Assembly (NCBI RefSeq): GCF_024281035.1
Contig: NZ_JAMXLH010000016.1
Span: 62,001-126,000 of the forward strand
Reading direction: 5' to 3'
DNA: 64,000 nt
DNA from: Paraburkholderia sp.
GTDB taxonomy: Bacteria > Pseudomonadota > Gammaproteobacteria > Burkholderiales > Burkholderiaceae
Positions 41,793 through 51,605 of the stretch are shown one piece after another (the first letter of the stretch is position 1; the number at the start of each line of letters is the position of its first letter). A program made the translations under genes and the position numbers. The notes below the pieces were generated by a model. It made no database searches. It saw nothing but the letters and a program-made list of their open reading frames with translations, and was not told the DNA's origin.

Positions 41793-44735
41793 TCAGATCA
41801 CAATTTCCCGCTCCATGTTCTGGTCATCCGCACCACGGTGCAGCGTCTGCTGCGCATTCAGATAGTGCATCAGCTCGGCGTTCGTCACGAAGCTTGCGGC
41901 CGAGTCGTTCGCGAGAATGGCCCCGGCCTCTTGTGGTCTCGCGATTGCGAAGCCTTGCACGTAATCGACGCCTAGTTCGTTCAGCGCACGCAAGGTGTCG
42001 AGATCTTCGACCCATTCGGCGATGCTGCGCATGCCGAGGTTGCGTGCGAGGGTGATGATCGCCTCGACAATCGCAATATCGGCGGGATGGTTACACATCG
42101 TGCGCACAAACTCGCCATCGATCTTCAGCGCGTCGGCCGACAGCTTCTTCAAGTACCGCAACGATGTGTGGCCTGCGCCGAAATCGTCGATTGCGATCTT
42201 CGCGCCCATTTCGTGCACGCGAGCGATGAAGCGTTCCGTGTGCTCAAGATCGTGCAGCGCGACGCTTTCGGTGATTTCGATGCACAGGTAATGAACGACG
42301 TCTTTGTGACGCGCGAACAATGCGAACAGCTCGTCGACAAAGTGCTCGTCATTGAGCGATCCACCGCTCAGGTTCACGCACACGAAGCACGTGGTGGCGA
42401 GCATTGCACGGTTCTCGCTGAGCCATGCGAGCGTGGTCGAGAGCACCCAGCGGTCGATCTCGACGATGGTGCCGGTGTCCTCGGCGGCGGCAATCAACTT
42501 CGCGGCGGTCGCCACCGAGCCGTCCGCCATGCGCAGGCGCAGCAGCACCTCGAAGTCGAGCGATTCTGCCGGTGCGCGCATCGACATGATCGGTTGCATC
42601 ACGAGGAATAGTCCCTCGGGCAGGCGGCTTTGACCCAGCGCCTCGATCAGATTGATCTCGGCGGCACGCTCCTCGAACGCCGGTGCGCCTTTGCGCAGTG
42701 TGACAAGCCGCGCGCTGCCGCTGCGTTTCGCGGCGCGACACGCGCGGTCTGCATGGGCGAGGGCGTCAAGGACCCGCTCGCCTGGCGAGCACTCGACGAC
42801 ACCAATCGATCCCCTGACCTGGAACGCGCGTGTATCGACGTGAATCGGTGCGGAATTCAGCGCGACGACAAGTTCGCGACAGTGCGCTGCTGCGTCGTTG
42901 ATCGCCGCATTCGCGAGCACCCACACGAATTCGTCACCGCCAATTCGCCCGATAGGGACGTGCGAGCCGAAACACTCGACGAGACGCGTTGCGACGTGCC
43001 GCAATATTTCGTCGCCGGTTCCGTGACCGAACAGATCGTTGAACTGCTTGAACCTGTCGAGATCGAGATATGCGAGTGCCCACGATCCGCTTTCGCCGCA
43101 TTGCCGGCCAATGGCTTGCTCGATGCCGCGCCGGTTCAGGAGTCCGGTGAGGGGGTCGTGCTCGGCCAGGAAGTGCAGGCGCTCCACCGCTTTCGAGTGG
43201 TCCGTCACGTCCTCGAGCGAGCCTTCGATGAAGCCGTTTGATCGAATCGCCCGCAGCGAGTAGCGCCGCGCATCTGTCTGTGTGCCGGCTGCGCCCTCGA
43301 TTTCGATCGAAGCAGAGTCTTCGCGCTCCAGGAGCTCGGCGAGGGCGCGCTCGGCGCCAGGGGCGAAATAGTTGGCCCACCGATGCGTGCCGTCGTGCTC
43401 GTCAGGCAGGCACAGCATCGAGCGCAGCGCCGGATTGACACGGACGAAGCAGTTCTCTGCGTCCAGCGTGAAAAGGCCGATTGGCGTCACGTCGTACGTC
43501 TTGCGCAGTTCGGTCTCCGCTTGCTGGCGGCGTTCGCGCTCTTCGCGCACACGTTCCGCAATGGCGACCGCACAAAGCATGCTTGACGACAGCGCCGTCA
43601 CGACGGGACTCAACCCGCCAGCCAGCGCTTTCACTCCGAGCGCGGCAGCGAGCACTTCTGATAGCGACGCGACCAGGACAATGGCCATCGACGCGGCATA
43701 CCAAAGCACGGCGCGCGAACGCGCCTTGGAGACCAACTGCACCAGGAAGTGAGTGAGTACCAGTATGCCGAAGCAGGCGATCGTCCACAGCACTGGAATG
43801 AAGTGCGCGTAATCCAGCGTGAGTGCGGCGGCCAGCATCAGGCAGCCGCTGTACTGCACCGCGCGAACGCTCCAGCGTGGGGTGATTACCTTCAGCTCGC
43901 GCCGAAACACCTCCAGAAAGAGCGTAAAGAAGAGCGCGTAATAGCTGGCGAACGCTAATCTGCGCAACAGCGGAATAAGATCGGGCGGGATGAGTCGACC
44001 CATCCATTCGGTATCGAAGCCCATTGCATTTCCGCTCAACCGCAGATTGAGGACGAGCCAGGCGCCGAAGACCACGTAAGTCCACTCGCGATTAATGATT
44101 GCCGTAACAAATGCGAACATCGCGAGCGTCAGCAGGCCGCCGGTGACGAGCGACGCGCTTTGCTGGAATTCGAGGGATGATGCCTCAAGACTTTCGCGCG
44201 TCGATGCGGAAGCGGTGATATAGGCGGGTCCGGAGAAGAGGCCTCGGCACAGGATCTGCACGTCTTGGGCTCGCGCGTCGAGTTTGAGCGCAAAGCCGGC
44301 CTTGTTGAAGCGCATCGCGCCGCTCGTGCCGTGGCGGTCGCCTGCGCCGAGCAGTGCGAGAACGGGGCCCGTTTGCCAACAGGACAGCGCCCGTGCGTGC
44401 CTCGAAGGCAGATCGATGAACGTGACGGCTCCACGGCCCAGGACCGGCGCAGTGAGCGTGAACCAGAACGGCGTTTCCGCGAGATGGGTACTGAAGCGTC
44501 CAGTGGGCTCCGCATCGCGCAGGCGGGCGATGGCCATGGTGGGTGGCAGTGTCGCCGACGGATCTGCAATCACGCGTAAGCCGAGCGGGACTATTCCCGT
44601 CGTGTCGAACTGGCGTGGCGCCCAGAGCAAGACTGCGATGGTGCCAAGCGCTAACAGAAATGGCGCCACGTACGCTGAGAACCGCCACGCCCAGTTGGTC
44701 AGTCGGTCCCGAAACGGCCACTTAACGCTTGTCAT
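41793..44735 (-). CDS. 7TMR-DISM GGDEF-EAL dual-domain c-di-GMP protein
   Basis: A 980-aa protein: an extracytoplasmic 7TMR-DISMED2-like sensor (about 50-180), seven membrane helices (190-390), a PAS-like domain (405-510), a GGDEF domain with GGDEF at 599-603 and an EAL domain from about 700. The EAL signature is FEVLLRL (EVL for EAL), VNLSGGSLND, CIEITESVAL, AIDDFGAGHTSL are normal, but the late EGVE site reads AEWVEDL. So synthesis is likely, and hydrolysis possibly lost or weak. The ATG has GGAAAGGCAGCAA upstream. Confidence 0.88.
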   Translation of the reverse strand: MTSVKWPFRDRLTNWAWRFSAYVAPFLLALGTIAVLLWAPRQFDTTGIVPLGLRVIADPSATLPPTMAIARLRDAEPTGRFSTHLAETPFWFTLTAPVLGRGAVTFIDLPSRHARALSCWQTGPVLALLGAGDRHGTSGAMRFNKAGFALKLDARAQDVQILCRGLFSGPAYITASASTRESLEASSLEFQQSASLVTGGLLTLAMFAFVTAIINREWTYVVFGAWLVLNLRLSGNAMGFDTEWMGRLIPPDLIPLLRRLAFASYYALFFTLFLEVFRRELKVITPRWSVRAVQYSGCLMLAAALTLDYAHFIPVLWTIACFGILVLTHFLVQLVSKARSRAVLWYAASMAIVLVASLSEVLAAALGVKALAGGLSPVVTALSSSMLCAVAIAERVREERERRQQAETELRKTYDVTPIGLFTLDAENCFVRVNPALRSMLCLPDEHDGTHRWANYFAPGAERALAELLEREDSASIEIEGAAGTQTDARRYSLRAIRSNGFIEGSLEDVTDHSKAVERLHFLAEHDPLTGLLNRRGIEQAIGRQCGESGSWALAYLDLDRFKQFNDLFGHGTGDEILRHVATRLVECFGSHVPIGRIGGDEFVWVLANAAINDAAAHCRELVVALNSAPIHVDTRAFQVRGSIGVVECSPGERVLDALAHADRACRAAKRSGSARLVTLRKGAPAFEERAAEINLIEALGQSRLPEGLFLVMQPIMSMRAPAESLDFEVLLRLRMADGSVATAAKLIAAAEDTGTIVEIDRWVLSTTLAWLSENRAMLATTCFVCVNLSGGSLNDEHFVDELFALFARHKDVVHYLCIEITESVALHDLEHTERFIARVHEMGAKIAIDDFGAGHTSLRYLKKLSADALKIDGEFVRTMCNHPADIAIVEAIITLARNLGMRSIAEWVEDLDTLRALNELGVDYVQGFAIARPQEAGAILANDSAASFVTNAELMHYLNAQQTLHRGADDQNMEREIVI

Positions 44736-44866
44736 TTGCTGCCTTTCCCCAATGACTTCATTCTCGATTTCATGGCAATGCTGCGATGGTCGGTAACGAC
44801 AGCCCGGCTGCCGCTACCGCCACCGATATTTCGCCCGCCCGGATGCCTTCGGGCGGGTATCCAGCC

Positions 44867-45661
44867 TTATGCTACGTTCTGCGACTGCAGACGGTCTGAG
44901 GTGTTGCTCGCACAACCTCCGCACCCAGTGCCGTGGCTGGTTTCGCTTTGCTTCGGCGCGACGCTAACATCGATATCCGGGTGATACGTCTCAACCATGA
45001 ATCCGAATAACGGATGATTGGCCTGCGTCCAGCGTTGACGGGCTAAAGCAACTGGTTTCGCCATCAACCGATGTGGCAACCCGCCAACGTGCGCCATCGG
45101 CAGGTATTCGTTTTTCCCGTACACATCGTCGAACAACATCGCCTCATATTCCCGATCGAGCGGCGATCGTGCCGTAATCAACATCCAGTCGACTCCATTC
45201 TGCGCGCAGTACATGTAATAAGCCTTGCACAGCGCAACCTTCACCAGCCGGCCGATCGTCCCGCGCGCGACGCCAAGTCGCGTCGCCTCGGCAAGGCGCG
45301 TCTGGCCCAGCCAGTCCGGCAGGACGACCGATTGCTCGACGGCAAGCGGTCCGAACTCGTTCGTCTGGACCCGCATGGTGCCGAGCGGGCCGCCATCCAG
45401 CCGCGACTGCGCGAGCAGCACCACAGTACCGGGCGCAGCATCCATCGCCTCGATACCCATAGTTTCGGCGAATTCCGGAACGTGACGCCGATAAGCGGCG
45501 CGGCGCATCTCGACGGCCTTGTCGAGATCCGCCACGCTGCTTACCACCTTTATCGTAAACGGCAACGTCTCCGTTTTCTTTACGGCACTCTGATTGAAGC
45601 TCTCGCCGAGCGACGTGTATTCCGAATTTTGCGTTAAAAGCACTGACTCAATGCGGTCCAT
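44867..45661 (-). CDS. FeeM-type N-acyl amino acid synthase domain protein
   Basis: A 264-aa protein with the GNAT-like acyltransferase pattern of FeeM and exosortase/PEP-CTERM-associated synthases: VEMRRAAYRRHVPEFAETMG, GGPLGTMRVQTNEFGPL, LPDWLGQTRLAEATRLGVAR and YMYCAQNGVDWMLITARSPL. FeeM joins an acyl chain from acyl-ACP to an amino acid, often tyrosine. The tail (GTGCGGCASNT) has a Cys cluster of unknown role. It lies between the c-di-GMP genes and the cellulose operon. ATG 45661 is preferred; the frame opens further. Confidence 0.65.
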   Translation of the reverse strand: MDRIESVLLTQNSEYTSLGESFNQSAVKKTETLPFTIKVVSSVADLDKAVEMRRAAYRRHVPEFAETMGIEAMDAAPGTVVLLAQSRLDGGPLGTMRVQTNEFGPLAVEQSVVLPDWLGQTRLAEATRLGVARGTIGRLVKVALCKAYYMYCAQNGVDWMLITARSPLDREYEAMLFDDVYGKNEYLPMAHVGGLPHRLMAKPVALARQRWTQANHPLFGFMVETYHPDIDVSVAPKQSETSHGTGCGGCASNTSDRLQSQNVA

Positions 45662-46161
45662 ATCAACCCCGTAGAAAAATGTGAAAGGAATTTGTCGCGT
45701 TCGAAGCAGCAGAGTCGCTTCTGACGCGACAAACCAGATTCTCATCCACGCAAACGGGGTGATATGCGTAACAGGAAACAGACGGGAGTCAGTCTTGAAG
45801 ACAGCGTTTCGCACCGCAGATCAAGAATTGGCGTTTCGACGGTGATGTCGCGCGTAAAGGCGCGTTGGAGGGAAGATGGGAGCGATGCTTTGCGGGTGAC
45901 GGTAAGCTCGGCAGGCACCGGCTTTATGCAGCCTGAATCGATTCAGGCTTCGCGGCCCCGCACGATCCCGGCACGGCGCGAATTGCGGCAATTAACGCTT
46001 CATCAGGCAGGGCTATTTATCGTTGCTTCGAATGCCGCGTTAATTCCGTTGCGGTATTCGGTTGCGACATCTATTGCGCAATCAACGATTAATCGTTTCT
46101 TTGTCGCAGATCATGCTTTATGGATCGATATGCGAATTGGTAAGCCAGCCGTGCATCGATA
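45662..46161. other. Intergenic region between FeeM-like gene and bcs operon end
   Basis: About 500 bp. Its right half is AT-richer than the surrounding DNA, and should contain the promoter of the FeeM-like gene on the minus strand. A plus-strand frame (45764-46303) overlaps the bcsR-like gene and has no domain; I take it as noncoding. Confidence 0.35.
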
Positions 46162-46410
46162 TCAAGCCGCCGAACCGTCCTCATTACGCTGCAGGTCCGT
46201 GCCGTGCGATCCGCCGTCGAACGTGAGTTCCAGCACGGCGGCAACCAGCGGCCAGCGCCGCGCCGCGTCGTGCCACGCGTCCTGCGCCTGCACGTCGAAA
46301 TAAGCGTCGCGCTCCACGCCTTCCACCAGCCGGGCAAGCCCGTCGATATCGCTCGGCAGCCGCGGCGCGCGGCTCACCGGCTGTCCTTTACGCCATCGCC
46401 GCAACGGCAT
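46162..46410 (-). CDS. BcsR-like small protein
   Basis: An 82-aa protein starting directly after the bcsG stop. The core DIDGLARLVEGVERDAYFDV and WHDAARRWPLVAAVLEL resembles the BcsR motif of E. coli (DI..L...F...Y.DI...ALKRWPLLAEF). BcsR partners BcsQ and stabilises cellulose synthase. Here the gene is at the 3' end of the operon, far from bcsQ, and its N-terminus (MPLRRWRKGQPVSRAPRLP) is longer. The match is short, so treat as probable. Confidence 0.5.
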   Translation of the reverse strand: MPLRRWRKGQPVSRAPRLPSDIDGLARLVEGVERDAYFDVQAQDAWHDAARRWPLVAAVLELTFDGGSHGTDLQRNEDGSAA

Positions 46411-47994
46411 CTATCGGCCCTCCACCCACACGCCGTCCGGCGTGTGAATCACATAGCCCGTGGACGTCGTCATCGTGACGGTCTGTTCGTTCTCTCCGAT
46501 CATGCGTGTTTGCGGCAGGTTCTGCGCGTACTGCGAAAGCGGTGGCGCGCCGGTAACGAACGGGCTTTTCGCAACCAGGTTCGAGAGCAGTTGTGCGAGT
46601 GCGAGGTAACTCGTGGGCGTATCGATCGTCACCGCGCCGCCTGCCGTCTCCGAACCTTCGGGCAGCCCCACGAGTTTCACGCCCACCGGAACGTGGATGA
46701 TGTTTGGCGTGGGAATCTCGCGCATGCCCGCGATCTGGTTCTGCTCTCCGCGCAGCGCGGCACCATGCTCGGGTACGAACACGATGACTGCCTTGTGGCC
46801 CGATTGCGCGATGAGGTCGATCAGTCTGTTGATGTCGCCGAGCAATTGCTGAAGCCGGATCGGATAGGACTGGAGGCTCGACAGCCTGCTGTTGGGCAGC
46901 CGGTTGCCGTCATGCAACGACACCGTGTTGTAGTAAAGCGCAACTGGCCCGCCGCCCGCGGCAAGGCGCTGCTTGTACCAGCGCGCGAGGACGTCGTAGT
47001 CGCCCACGAGCGGCGAGCCGTCGAACTCGCGCATGGCGATGGGCAGGCCGTCGTTGGACGGTATCGTTACGCCCGGCACGCCGATCGCGCGTATCACGGT
47101 GCTGCCGAAATCGTCGAAGCGGCCGTTGTGGTTCAACAGTGCATTCGGGGTAAAGCCCGCTTGGGCGAGTTCGGCGAACAGGTGACATTCGGGTGGCGCC
47201 GGGTCGTACAGGGTCTTGTGCGGCTCTTGACCACATGAGGCGCGCATCACGCGAATGGCCGCCGGGCCGCTGTAGCTCGCGGCCGAACTGAAATTCTGGA
47301 AGATGTAGTCAAAGCGTGAGAAGAGCGGATTGGTGCGGTATTTCGCGACGTCGAGGTCATCCCACGAAAGCGAGCAGATGTGCACCACGATGATGTCGAA
47401 CTGCCCGGCCGGTTCGCTCGTGAGCGCGGTGAAGCTGACGTGGCGTCCCTGCTCGTTACTGCGGAATGCCGCGAGTTGCTGGTCGTAGCTGCCCGAGCGC
47501 TCGTCGCGCGTCGTATTGCGATTGTCGTTGCCGTTGTCGACGGTATCGGCGAGCGACGTGCTGCTGGTTGCGTGAGCAACCAGCGTGCCGACGCCTTGCC
47601 AAAGCGGCGCAACGATCAGCGCAATCAACACGAAGGTCGTCACGCGTATCCACCGGTTGAGCACGATGTAGGCGAGCACGGCCGCGACGACGGCGACGAT
47701 CATCGAGGGCGAGATCACGCGGCCCGCCAGTTCGAGCATGTACGAAGGCGTGAAGGTGGCCAGCACGGGAAGCTGCGACATCACGCGGTCGAGCGCGGGC
47801 AGGCTCGATTCACGATAGACGAGCGCGATGCCCGCGACGATGGCGAGCATGTGGCGCACGATGCGCAGCCACCGCATGCGCACCGGGACAAGCAGCCCGG
47901 CGGCGAAGAGCAGGTTCAGCCACCAGTCGGGGCTCAGTTTGCCTGCGTAGAACAGATACAGCTTGGCGGCGAAGTAGAGGTTCCAGAGTCCCAT
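46411..47994 (-). CDS. bcsG: Cellulose phosphoethanolamine transferase BcsG
   Basis: Membrane enzyme that adds phosphoethanolamine to cellulose. From ATG 47994 (MGLWNLYFAAKLYLF) the 527 aa show five N-terminal membrane helices to about residue 165, then an alkaline-phosphatase-fold periplasmic domain with HICSLSWDDLDV (nucleophile Ser), SSAASYSGPAAIRVMRASCG, and VFVPEHGAALRGE. The last part, VGYVIHTP, is family-like. The frame opens to 48084 inside bcsA, but the conserved start is 47994. Confidence 0.9.
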   Translation of the reverse strand: MGLWNLYFAAKLYLFYAGKLSPDWWLNLLFAAGLLVPVRMRWLRIVRHMLAIVAGIALVYRESSLPALDRVMSQLPVLATFTPSYMLELAGRVISPSMIVAVVAAVLAYIVLNRWIRVTTFVLIALIVAPLWQGVGTLVAHATSSTSLADTVDNGNDNRNTTRDERSGSYDQQLAAFRSNEQGRHVSFTALTSEPAGQFDIIVVHICSLSWDDLDVAKYRTNPLFSRFDYIFQNFSSAASYSGPAAIRVMRASCGQEPHKTLYDPAPPECHLFAELAQAGFTPNALLNHNGRFDDFGSTVIRAIGVPGVTIPSNDGLPIAMREFDGSPLVGDYDVLARWYKQRLAAGGGPVALYYNTVSLHDGNRLPNSRLSSLQSYPIRLQQLLGDINRLIDLIAQSGHKAVIVFVPEHGAALRGEQNQIAGMREIPTPNIIHVPVGVKLVGLPEGSETAGGAVTIDTPTSYLALAQLLSNLVAKSPFVTGAPPLSQYAQNLPQTRMIGENEQTVTMTTSTGYVIHTPDGVWVEGR

Positions 47995-48016
47995 GATCAG
48001 TCGCGTGTTCCCGGTG

Positions 48017-50602
48017 TCAGGACTGGCGGGGCGAGCGTGCCCGGCGCCGCGTGAGGAAGTTTTCGAGCGCGTCGACAATGGCATCGGCGAGGCGCAGGTA
48101 ACCTTGCCAGCTCAGTTCGATCAACTGGATCAGGCTGTGCAGCGGCGCGTCGGGGGCGGGCACGTCCTCCCATTCGAGCCATGCGTCGGCGCGGCCGAAC
48201 GTGCATTCCACGAGCCGCCGCTCATCCTCCGGGCTCAAGGCCTCGAAGCGCACGCCAAGACGGCGGCTCGCGCAGCGTGCGACGGTGGCGGCAAACGCGT
48301 GCTCGACGATGCCGCGCGAGAGGCACACATTGATGCGCTCGCCCGGTTTGAGCCGCACGTCGACGGGCAACCGCAGGCCGAGCCCGCCCATCGAATAGTT
48401 TTCGGTCCTGCATGCCAGCGTGCGGCCATCGGGCAGCGTCAGCATGGCGGGCACGCGCAGCGGGATGCGGTGCGCCACGCGCACCTGGCGCGCCTCCGTC
48501 GCGACGCCCACGGCTAGGCCGAGCACCGTGAGGTTCACACCGGCCCAGAAGAGGTTCATGAACACCGTGGATGGTTCTTCGCTGCGCCAGATCGTGAGCC
48601 GGCCGATGCCCGCGAGAAAGGCGACCAGGTTGACCGCGAGCAGTACGAGATAGGGCCGTGAGATGGTCCAGTCGAGATACTCGTTTTCGATGTGGCCGCC
48701 CTTGGACGTCACGTTGAACTTGCCGAGCTTCGGATTCACGAACGCGATGGTCGTGGGCAGCACGATGTACCACGCGAGCACGGCTTCGTACGCCTCGGCC
48801 CAGAACGAGCCTCGATAACGTCCCTGGATGCGTGAATTGGCGATCTGGGCGATCAGCAGATAGGGCAGCACGTAGGCCAGGATCACAAGTGCGGGCGTAT
48901 TGATCACGTGCAGCCCGAAGAACAGGTACGCACCCGGCATCACGAGGAAGATGAGGCGCGGAAAGCCGTAGAAAAAGTGCAGCATGGCGTTGCTGTAGCA
49001 CAGGCGCTGGAAGAACGAGAGGCCCTTGCCGAACCACGGATTGTCGACGCGGAAGATCTGCGTCATGCCGCGCGCCCAGCGGATGCGCTGGCCGACGTGG
49101 TCGGCGAGGCTGTCCGTGGCGAGGCCCGCGGCCTGGACCGTGCGCAGGTATGCCGACGTGTAGCCATGTCGATGCAGCCGCAACGAAGTGTGTGCGTCCT
49201 CGGTGACCGTTTCCACCGCAATACCGCCGATGCGCTCCAGCGGCCCGCGTTTGATGATCGCGCACGAACCGCAGAAAAACGCCGCGTCCCAGAAGTCGTT
49301 GCCGTCCTGGATCAGCCCATAGAACAGGCTGCCTTCGTTGGGCACGCGGTGGAACGTGTCGAAGTTGCGTTCGAACGGATCGGGCGAGAAGAAGTGGTGC
49401 GGCGTCTGCAGCATCGCGCACTTCGGATCGGCGAGAAAAACGCCCATCGTCGTCTGCAGGAAGCTGCGCGTGGGCACGTGATCGCAGTCGAAGATGGCGA
49501 TGTATTCGCCATGCGTCAGCGGCAGCGCGTGATTGATGTTGCCCGCCTTCGCGTGCGTGTGCTCCTTGCGGACGATATAGCCCACGCCCGCCTCTTGCGC
49601 GAACGCGCGGAATTCGTCGCGGGTGCCGTCATCGAGGATATAGACGCGCAGTTTGTCGCGCGGCCAGTCGATCGAGCTTGCCGCGAACACCGTGGGGCGC
49701 ACGACCGAAAGCGGTTCGTTGTAGGTCGGGATGTAGACGTCGACGCTCGGCCATTGCGCGGGATCGTCGGGCAGCGGCTCCGACTTGCGATTGAGCGGCC
49801 ACGCGGTCTGCACGTAGCCGAAGATCAGCACGATCCACGTATAGAGTTCGGCGGCGTAAAGAATGTAGCCGACCACCGCTTCGGCGGGACTCCCGAGATG
49901 CAGCGTCTGTGTCGAGCGCCACCAGACATAACGGCCCGTCATCAGGAGCGAGAGCATCATGATCAGCATTGTGGCGAGGCGGCCCGGCACGCGGCGCACG
50001 ATCAGCACCACGACGCACACGACGAGGAACAGCAGGAACTGGTGGCCGAGCGGCAGCGGCGTCGTGCACACGGCGATGGCGGCAATGAACGCGAGCCACA
50101 GCAGGGCCTGGCGCAGGTAAGGCACGCGGTCGAGCGCTTCGGAAAGGACTTCGAGGCGTGCGCGTATGCCGTCCCAGTCGATGGCAGGCAGGCGCGCGGC
50201 GATCGTTGCGCGCGCAATCGCCGCGCGCCGGTAGAGCGGTGCGAGGAGGCGGTCGAGCCACGCGCGCAGCATGACGCGGCGCGGGTGCGGCTGCTTGCGT
50301 AGCCGCCGCAGATCGGCGGCAAAGCGGCGGCGCCTTCTGCGCGGGCGCAACAAGAGGCGCACGAGCCACGCGCGCAGGCTGCGGTCGCGGCCCATGTCGA
50401 GCCGGTTGGCGGCGTCGCGGCCGACCGCCGCGAAGAACAGCGCGGGCAGGTCGCGCTTGCCGGGGCCCGGCGGCCGGAAGAAAACGCGCAGCAGCCATCG
50501 GCTGCCTGGCGCGTCGGGCGCGACGTTCAGTTCGGGCGCCACGATGCCGCGCAGCGCGGACCAGAGCGCGCCCCAAAGTGCGATCAGCTTCGCGCGGATC
50601 AT
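48017..50602 (-). CDS. bcsA: Cellulose synthase catalytic subunit BcsA
   Basis: An 861-aa processive glycosyltransferase that polymerises glucose from UDP-glucose and exports the chain. GT2 motifs: VDVYIPTYNEPLS, YILDDGTRDEF, DCDHVPTRSFL, TEDAHTSLRLH and QRIRWARGMTQ. Membrane helices flank the catalytic loop. The C-terminal PilZ domain begins near residue 700 (RQVRVAHRIPLRV, the c-di-GMP-binding RxxxR, and ENYSMGGLGL), so it is c-di-GMP-activated. The N-terminus is about 150 residues longer than E. coli BcsA (Arg-rich: RLLLRPRRRRRRFAADL). The start overlaps bcsQ by 4 bp. Confidence 0.96.
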   Translation of the reverse strand: MIRAKLIALWGALWSALRGIVAPELNVAPDAPGSRWLLRVFFRPPGPGKRDLPALFFAAVGRDAANRLDMGRDRSLRAWLVRLLLRPRRRRRRFAADLRRLRKQPHPRRVMLRAWLDRLLAPLYRRAAIARATIAARLPAIDWDGIRARLEVLSEALDRVPYLRQALLWLAFIAAIAVCTTPLPLGHQFLLFLVVCVVVLIVRRVPGRLATMLIMMLSLLMTGRYVWWRSTQTLHLGSPAEAVVGYILYAAELYTWIVLIFGYVQTAWPLNRKSEPLPDDPAQWPSVDVYIPTYNEPLSVVRPTVFAASSIDWPRDKLRVYILDDGTRDEFRAFAQEAGVGYIVRKEHTHAKAGNINHALPLTHGEYIAIFDCDHVPTRSFLQTTMGVFLADPKCAMLQTPHHFFSPDPFERNFDTFHRVPNEGSLFYGLIQDGNDFWDAAFFCGSCAIIKRGPLERIGGIAVETVTEDAHTSLRLHRHGYTSAYLRTVQAAGLATDSLADHVGQRIRWARGMTQIFRVDNPWFGKGLSFFQRLCYSNAMLHFFYGFPRLIFLVMPGAYLFFGLHVINTPALVILAYVLPYLLIAQIANSRIQGRYRGSFWAEAYEAVLAWYIVLPTTIAFVNPKLGKFNVTSKGGHIENEYLDWTISRPYLVLLAVNLVAFLAGIGRLTIWRSEEPSTVFMNLFWAGVNLTVLGLAVGVATEARQVRVAHRIPLRVPAMLTLPDGRTLACRTENYSMGGLGLRLPVDVRLKPGERINVCLSRGIVEHAFAATVARCASRRLGVRFEALSPEDERRLVECTFGRADAWLEWEDVPAPDAPLHSLIQLIELSWQGYLRLADAIVDALENFLTRRRARSPRQS

Positions 50603-51405
50603 GGGGCCGCTCCTTGTGCGCGCTGGACGGGCTGTGCGGGCATAGAGGCGTCTTCGGCGGGGGGATTGGCCCAGTGCAAAAGCCACGACGCAATGCCGTT
50701 CAGGTCGTGCGCCGCCTGTGACTCCGGCGTGTTGAGACAGAAGCCTTCGCCGCTCGCGAGCGCCGCCGGTACGCCGGTATCGGCATGAATGACGTACGGC
50801 AGCATCGCGGCGCCGAGCCGCGCGCGCAGCAGCGCGACGATGTCGGTATGCAACGCGCGGGCGGGCACGACTGCGTTCGTCACGAACGCGCTGTGCCTGC
50901 CTGCGCGCCGGAGTGCGGCTTGCAGGCGCGGCAGCGTCGCGCAGGCCGTGGCGTCGGGTGTGACGACGGCAAGCACGAATTCGGCGGCGTCGATGGCCTG
51001 GCGCGCGTGCGGTGATGGCCATGCCGTGCAGTCGATCAGTGCAATCGCTTCGCGCGGCAGGTCAACGCGGGCGAGCAGATCGTGCAGCCAGTGCGGGCGG
51101 GCATCGAGCGCGGCGCTGGTTGCCGCATCGGTCGTACCGTCTTCGCTGCCCCAGGGCAGCACGAGCACACCGTCGTCGCTTTGCAGCGCGGCGTTCGCCC
51201 ACGCGTCGGCGTGCCCGGCGAGGTGCGAGACGAGCCCGTCGCGCGCGCTTTCACGCAAACCGAAGTGCAGCGCCAGCACGTTGCGCGGATCGCATTCGAC
51301 GGCAAGCACGCGCTGTCCGCGTGCGGCGAGCAGGCTCGCGAGTTCGGCGGTCAGCGTCGTGCGGCCTGCGCCGCCCGTGGCGGAGACGATCGCGATGGTT
51401 CTCAT
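50599..51405 (-). CDS. bcsQ: Cellulose biosynthesis MinD-like ATPase BcsQ
   Basis: A 268-aa ParA/MinD-type ATPase that localises cellulose synthase at the pole. The Walker A reads SATGGAGRTTLTAE, with Arg where Lys is standard, a degeneration also seen in E. coli BcsQ. VLAVECDPRNVLALHFGL, IALIDCTAWPSP and VTPDATACATLPRL are family-like. It overlaps bcsA (4 bp) and bcsF (4 bp). In E. coli bcsR precedes bcsQ; here bcsF does. Confidence 0.85.
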   Translation of the reverse strand: MRTIAIVSATGGAGRTTLTAELASLLAARGQRVLAVECDPRNVLALHFGLRESARDGLVSHLAGHADAWANAALQSDDGVLVLPWGSEDGTTDAATSAALDARPHWLHDLLARVDLPREAIALIDCTAWPSPHARQAIDAAEFVLAVVTPDATACATLPRLQAALRRAGRHSAFVTNAVVPARALHTDIVALLRARLGAAMLPYVIHADTGVPAALASGEGFCLNTPESQAAHDLNGIASWLLHWANPPAEDASMPAQPVQRAQGAAP

Positions 51406-51605
51406 CGGCGCGCCTCCCCGGTGCCTGCGCGGCGCTTGCCGCGCACCACGAGCGCGTCCAGTTGCGGCGGCAGCACGACGGGACGGCTACGCGCGGGCAG
51501 TGCCCAGCGCGGCAGCCAGCGCGAGAGATTGAAGCGCCACCAGATCCACCAGAGCGGCGCGGCGAGGATCAAGCCCCAGACGAAGTAGCCGAGAAAGATG
51601 TTCAT
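51402..51605 (-). CDS. bcsF: Small membrane protein BcsF-like
   Basis: A 67-aa protein starting MNIFLGYFVWGLILAAPLWW: one membrane helix, then a basic tail (RWLPRWALPARSRPVV). BcsF anchors BcsE and BcsG at the membrane in enterobacteria. The assignment relies on size, topology and position between bcsE and bcsQ. The ATG overlaps the TGA that ends the frame following bcsE, and its stop overlaps the bcsQ ATG, so translation is likely coupled. Confidence 0.6.
   Translation of the reverse strand: MNIFLGYFVWGLILAAPLWWIWWRFNLSRWLPRWALPARSRPVVLPPQLDALVVRGKRRAGTGEARR

Noticed and set aside
45764..46303. Plus-strand ORF of 179 aa
   Set aside because: Overlaps the bcsR-like gene and has an Arg/Ser-rich translation typical of a shadow frame.
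47995..48084. N-terminal extension of BcsG
   Set aside because: The extra residues (STRSKTSSRGAGHARPASPD) come from overlap with bcsA and do not look like BcsG; the conserved start is MGLWNLYFAAK.
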